From contig NC_080718.1 of NCBI RefSeq assembly GCF_019097595.1, positions 30,979,008 to 31,043,007 of the forward strand: 64,000 bases of DNA, written 5' to 3'. Below the pieces are notes generated by a model. It saw nothing but the letters and a program-made list of their open reading frames with translations. It was not told the origin of the DNA and made no database searches. How positions within the stretch are numbered: position 1 is the stretch's first letter; each line of letters opens with the position of its first letter. Shown here one piece after another: positions 63,080 through 64,000 of the stretch. A program made the position numbers and the translations under genes. The DNA comes from Hemibagrus wyckioides. Taxonomy: Eukaryota; Chordata; Actinopteri; Siluriformes; Bagridae.

Positions 63080-63614
63080 ATCAGCGAGTGCAGGCAGGTT
63101 GGAATGGGTGGAGAAAGGTGTCTGGAGTTCTGTGTGATAGAAAGATTTCAGCGAGAATCAAAGGGAAGGTGTACAGGACAGTGGTGAGACCGGCCATGCT
63201 GTATGGTTTAGAGGCAGTGTCACTGAGACAGAGACAGGAGTCAGAGCTGGAGGTAACAGAGCTGAAGATGTTGAGGTTCTCTTTGGGAGGGACACGGTTG
63301 GACAGGATTAGGAACGAGTACATCAGAGGGACAGCTCATGTTGGAGGTTTGGGGGACAAAGTTAGGGAGGACAGATTAAGATGGTTTGGACATGTCCAGA
63401 GGAGGGACAGTGAGTATATTGGTAGGAGAATGTTGGACATGGAGCTGCCAGGCAGGAGGAAAAGAGGAAGACCAAAGAGGAGGAATATGGATGTAATAAA
63501 TGAGGAGATGAAGCTCGTGGGTGTAAGTGTTGAGGATGCAGAAGATAGGGATAGGTGGAGAGAGATGATTCACTGTGGAGACCCCTGAAGGGAAAAGCAG
63601 AAAGAAGAAGAAGA
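63080..63614 (+). mobile_element. 5'-truncated RTE-type LINE insertion with target-site duplication
   Basis: Flanked by the perfect 15-bp direct repeat AGTCACTCTTCCACA at 63065-63079 and 63615-63629. The frame 63088-63588 gives the RTE C terminus: LYGLEAVSLRQRQESELEVT, RLRWFGHVQRRDSEYIGRR, PGRRKRGRPKRRNMDV and a final HCGDP. The 3' end is GGGAAAAGCAG plus (AAG)n. Confidence 0.93.
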
Positions 63615-63835
63615 AGTCACTCTTCCACAGTCGGAAGCTATCTCAGATCACTATCTTCTTTTAAAATGTGTCTTAGACATGAGATGTGCAATTCGATACC
63701 GTATCAAGCGTACATTTACATCTGCTACTGCAGAGAGATTTACCAGAATTATCACGCATAATTGGTTCGCCGTCTGACCCTACAGAACTTGATCAGGCAA
63801 CTGATTAACTGGAGTCAATGTTTCTCTACACCCTA

Positions 63836-64000
63836 GACACTACGATGAATTAACAGCAAGGTCGGGAAACTGTGTGGACATAACTACTGCACTGCATATT
63901 ACACAACTACTGCACTGCACTGTATCCTATACCACACACACACTTCCTGTACACTACACTGTATCTGACACCACACACACACTTCCTGTACACTACACTG
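63836..64000. other. Right edge of the window
   Basis: Unassigned sequence, then CACACACACACTTCCTGTAC and units of the 12-bp array (TACACTACACTG), suggesting the array family continues beyond the window. Confidence 0.5.

Larger units (their letters stand above)
62005..63835 (+). mobile_element. LINE 5' part (type C-like endonuclease), split by two insertions
   Basis: The 5' UTR begins ACTAAACGGTGTCCATCCCA. The frame from 62189 encodes an AP-type endonuclease: LGLLNIRSLSTK, CLTETWIKQIE, GRGGGVAVIHD, VIYRPPGPYSEFL and VGEFNIHF (expected GDFN, changed to GEFN). It is cut at about 62755 by a LINE 3' end and resumes at about 62926 (MLDSLGVNQNVIGPTHNGGH, TLDLIF). It is cut again at 63080 by an RTE LINE and resumes at 63615 with SEAISDHYLLLKC (the SDH motif). 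No reverse transcriptase follows. Confidence 0.88.

Overview
The window is vertebrate nuclear DNA, almost certainly from a teleost fish. Two multi-exon genes with GT-AG introns can be read through it. The rest is dense in fish-type non-LTR retrotransposons, Tc1/mariner elements, CA/CT microsatellites and very long minisatellites. The sequence does not fix the species.

Gene 1 (+ strand, 3286-25759) is hhat, the Hedgehog acyltransferase. Ten exons join in phase to give about 469 codons up to the natural stop; only the first ~20 residues lie outside the window or are not recognisable in it. Gene 2 (- strand, 57166-30339) is the 3' part of kcnh1 (EAG1/Kv10.1 potassium channel): four exons covering the end of S6, C-linker, cyclic-nucleotide-binding-homology domain and cytoplasmic tail. 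The two genes converge tail to tail, with about 4.2 kb between their likely poly(A) signals. HHAT and KCNH1 are also convergent neighbours on human chromosome 1q32, so this is conserved synteny.

Layout: 1-3285, LINE and DNA-transposon relics 5' of the first visible hhat exon. 3286-25759, hhat; one intron (5356-11593) is about 97% a 31-bp minisatellite, and others hold a G/T-only array, a Tc1 element inside another repeat, and a near full-length LINE. 25760-30225, intergenic with a DIRS-like retrotransposon relic. 30339-31196, last kcnh1 exon. 31197-55373, a 24-kb kcnh1 intron with LINEs nested in LINEs nested in a minisatellite, a tRNA-derived SINE, another LINE, a 3.8-kb 14-bp minisatellite and a second inverted array of the hhat 31-bp unit. 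55374-57166, three kcnh1 exons. 57167-64000, upstream kcnh1 intron with a Rex1-like LINE, a 2.5-kb 12-bp array and a LINE endonuclease region split by two younger insertions.

I found no new multi-gene system. The most unusual content is structural: an intron built of one minisatellite whose unit recurs inverted in the neighbouring gene, a readable sequence of nested insertions, and a LINE subfamily whose two copies share Lys in place of the expected catalytic Glu of the endonuclease. No tRNA, rRNA or CRISPR locus was seen.
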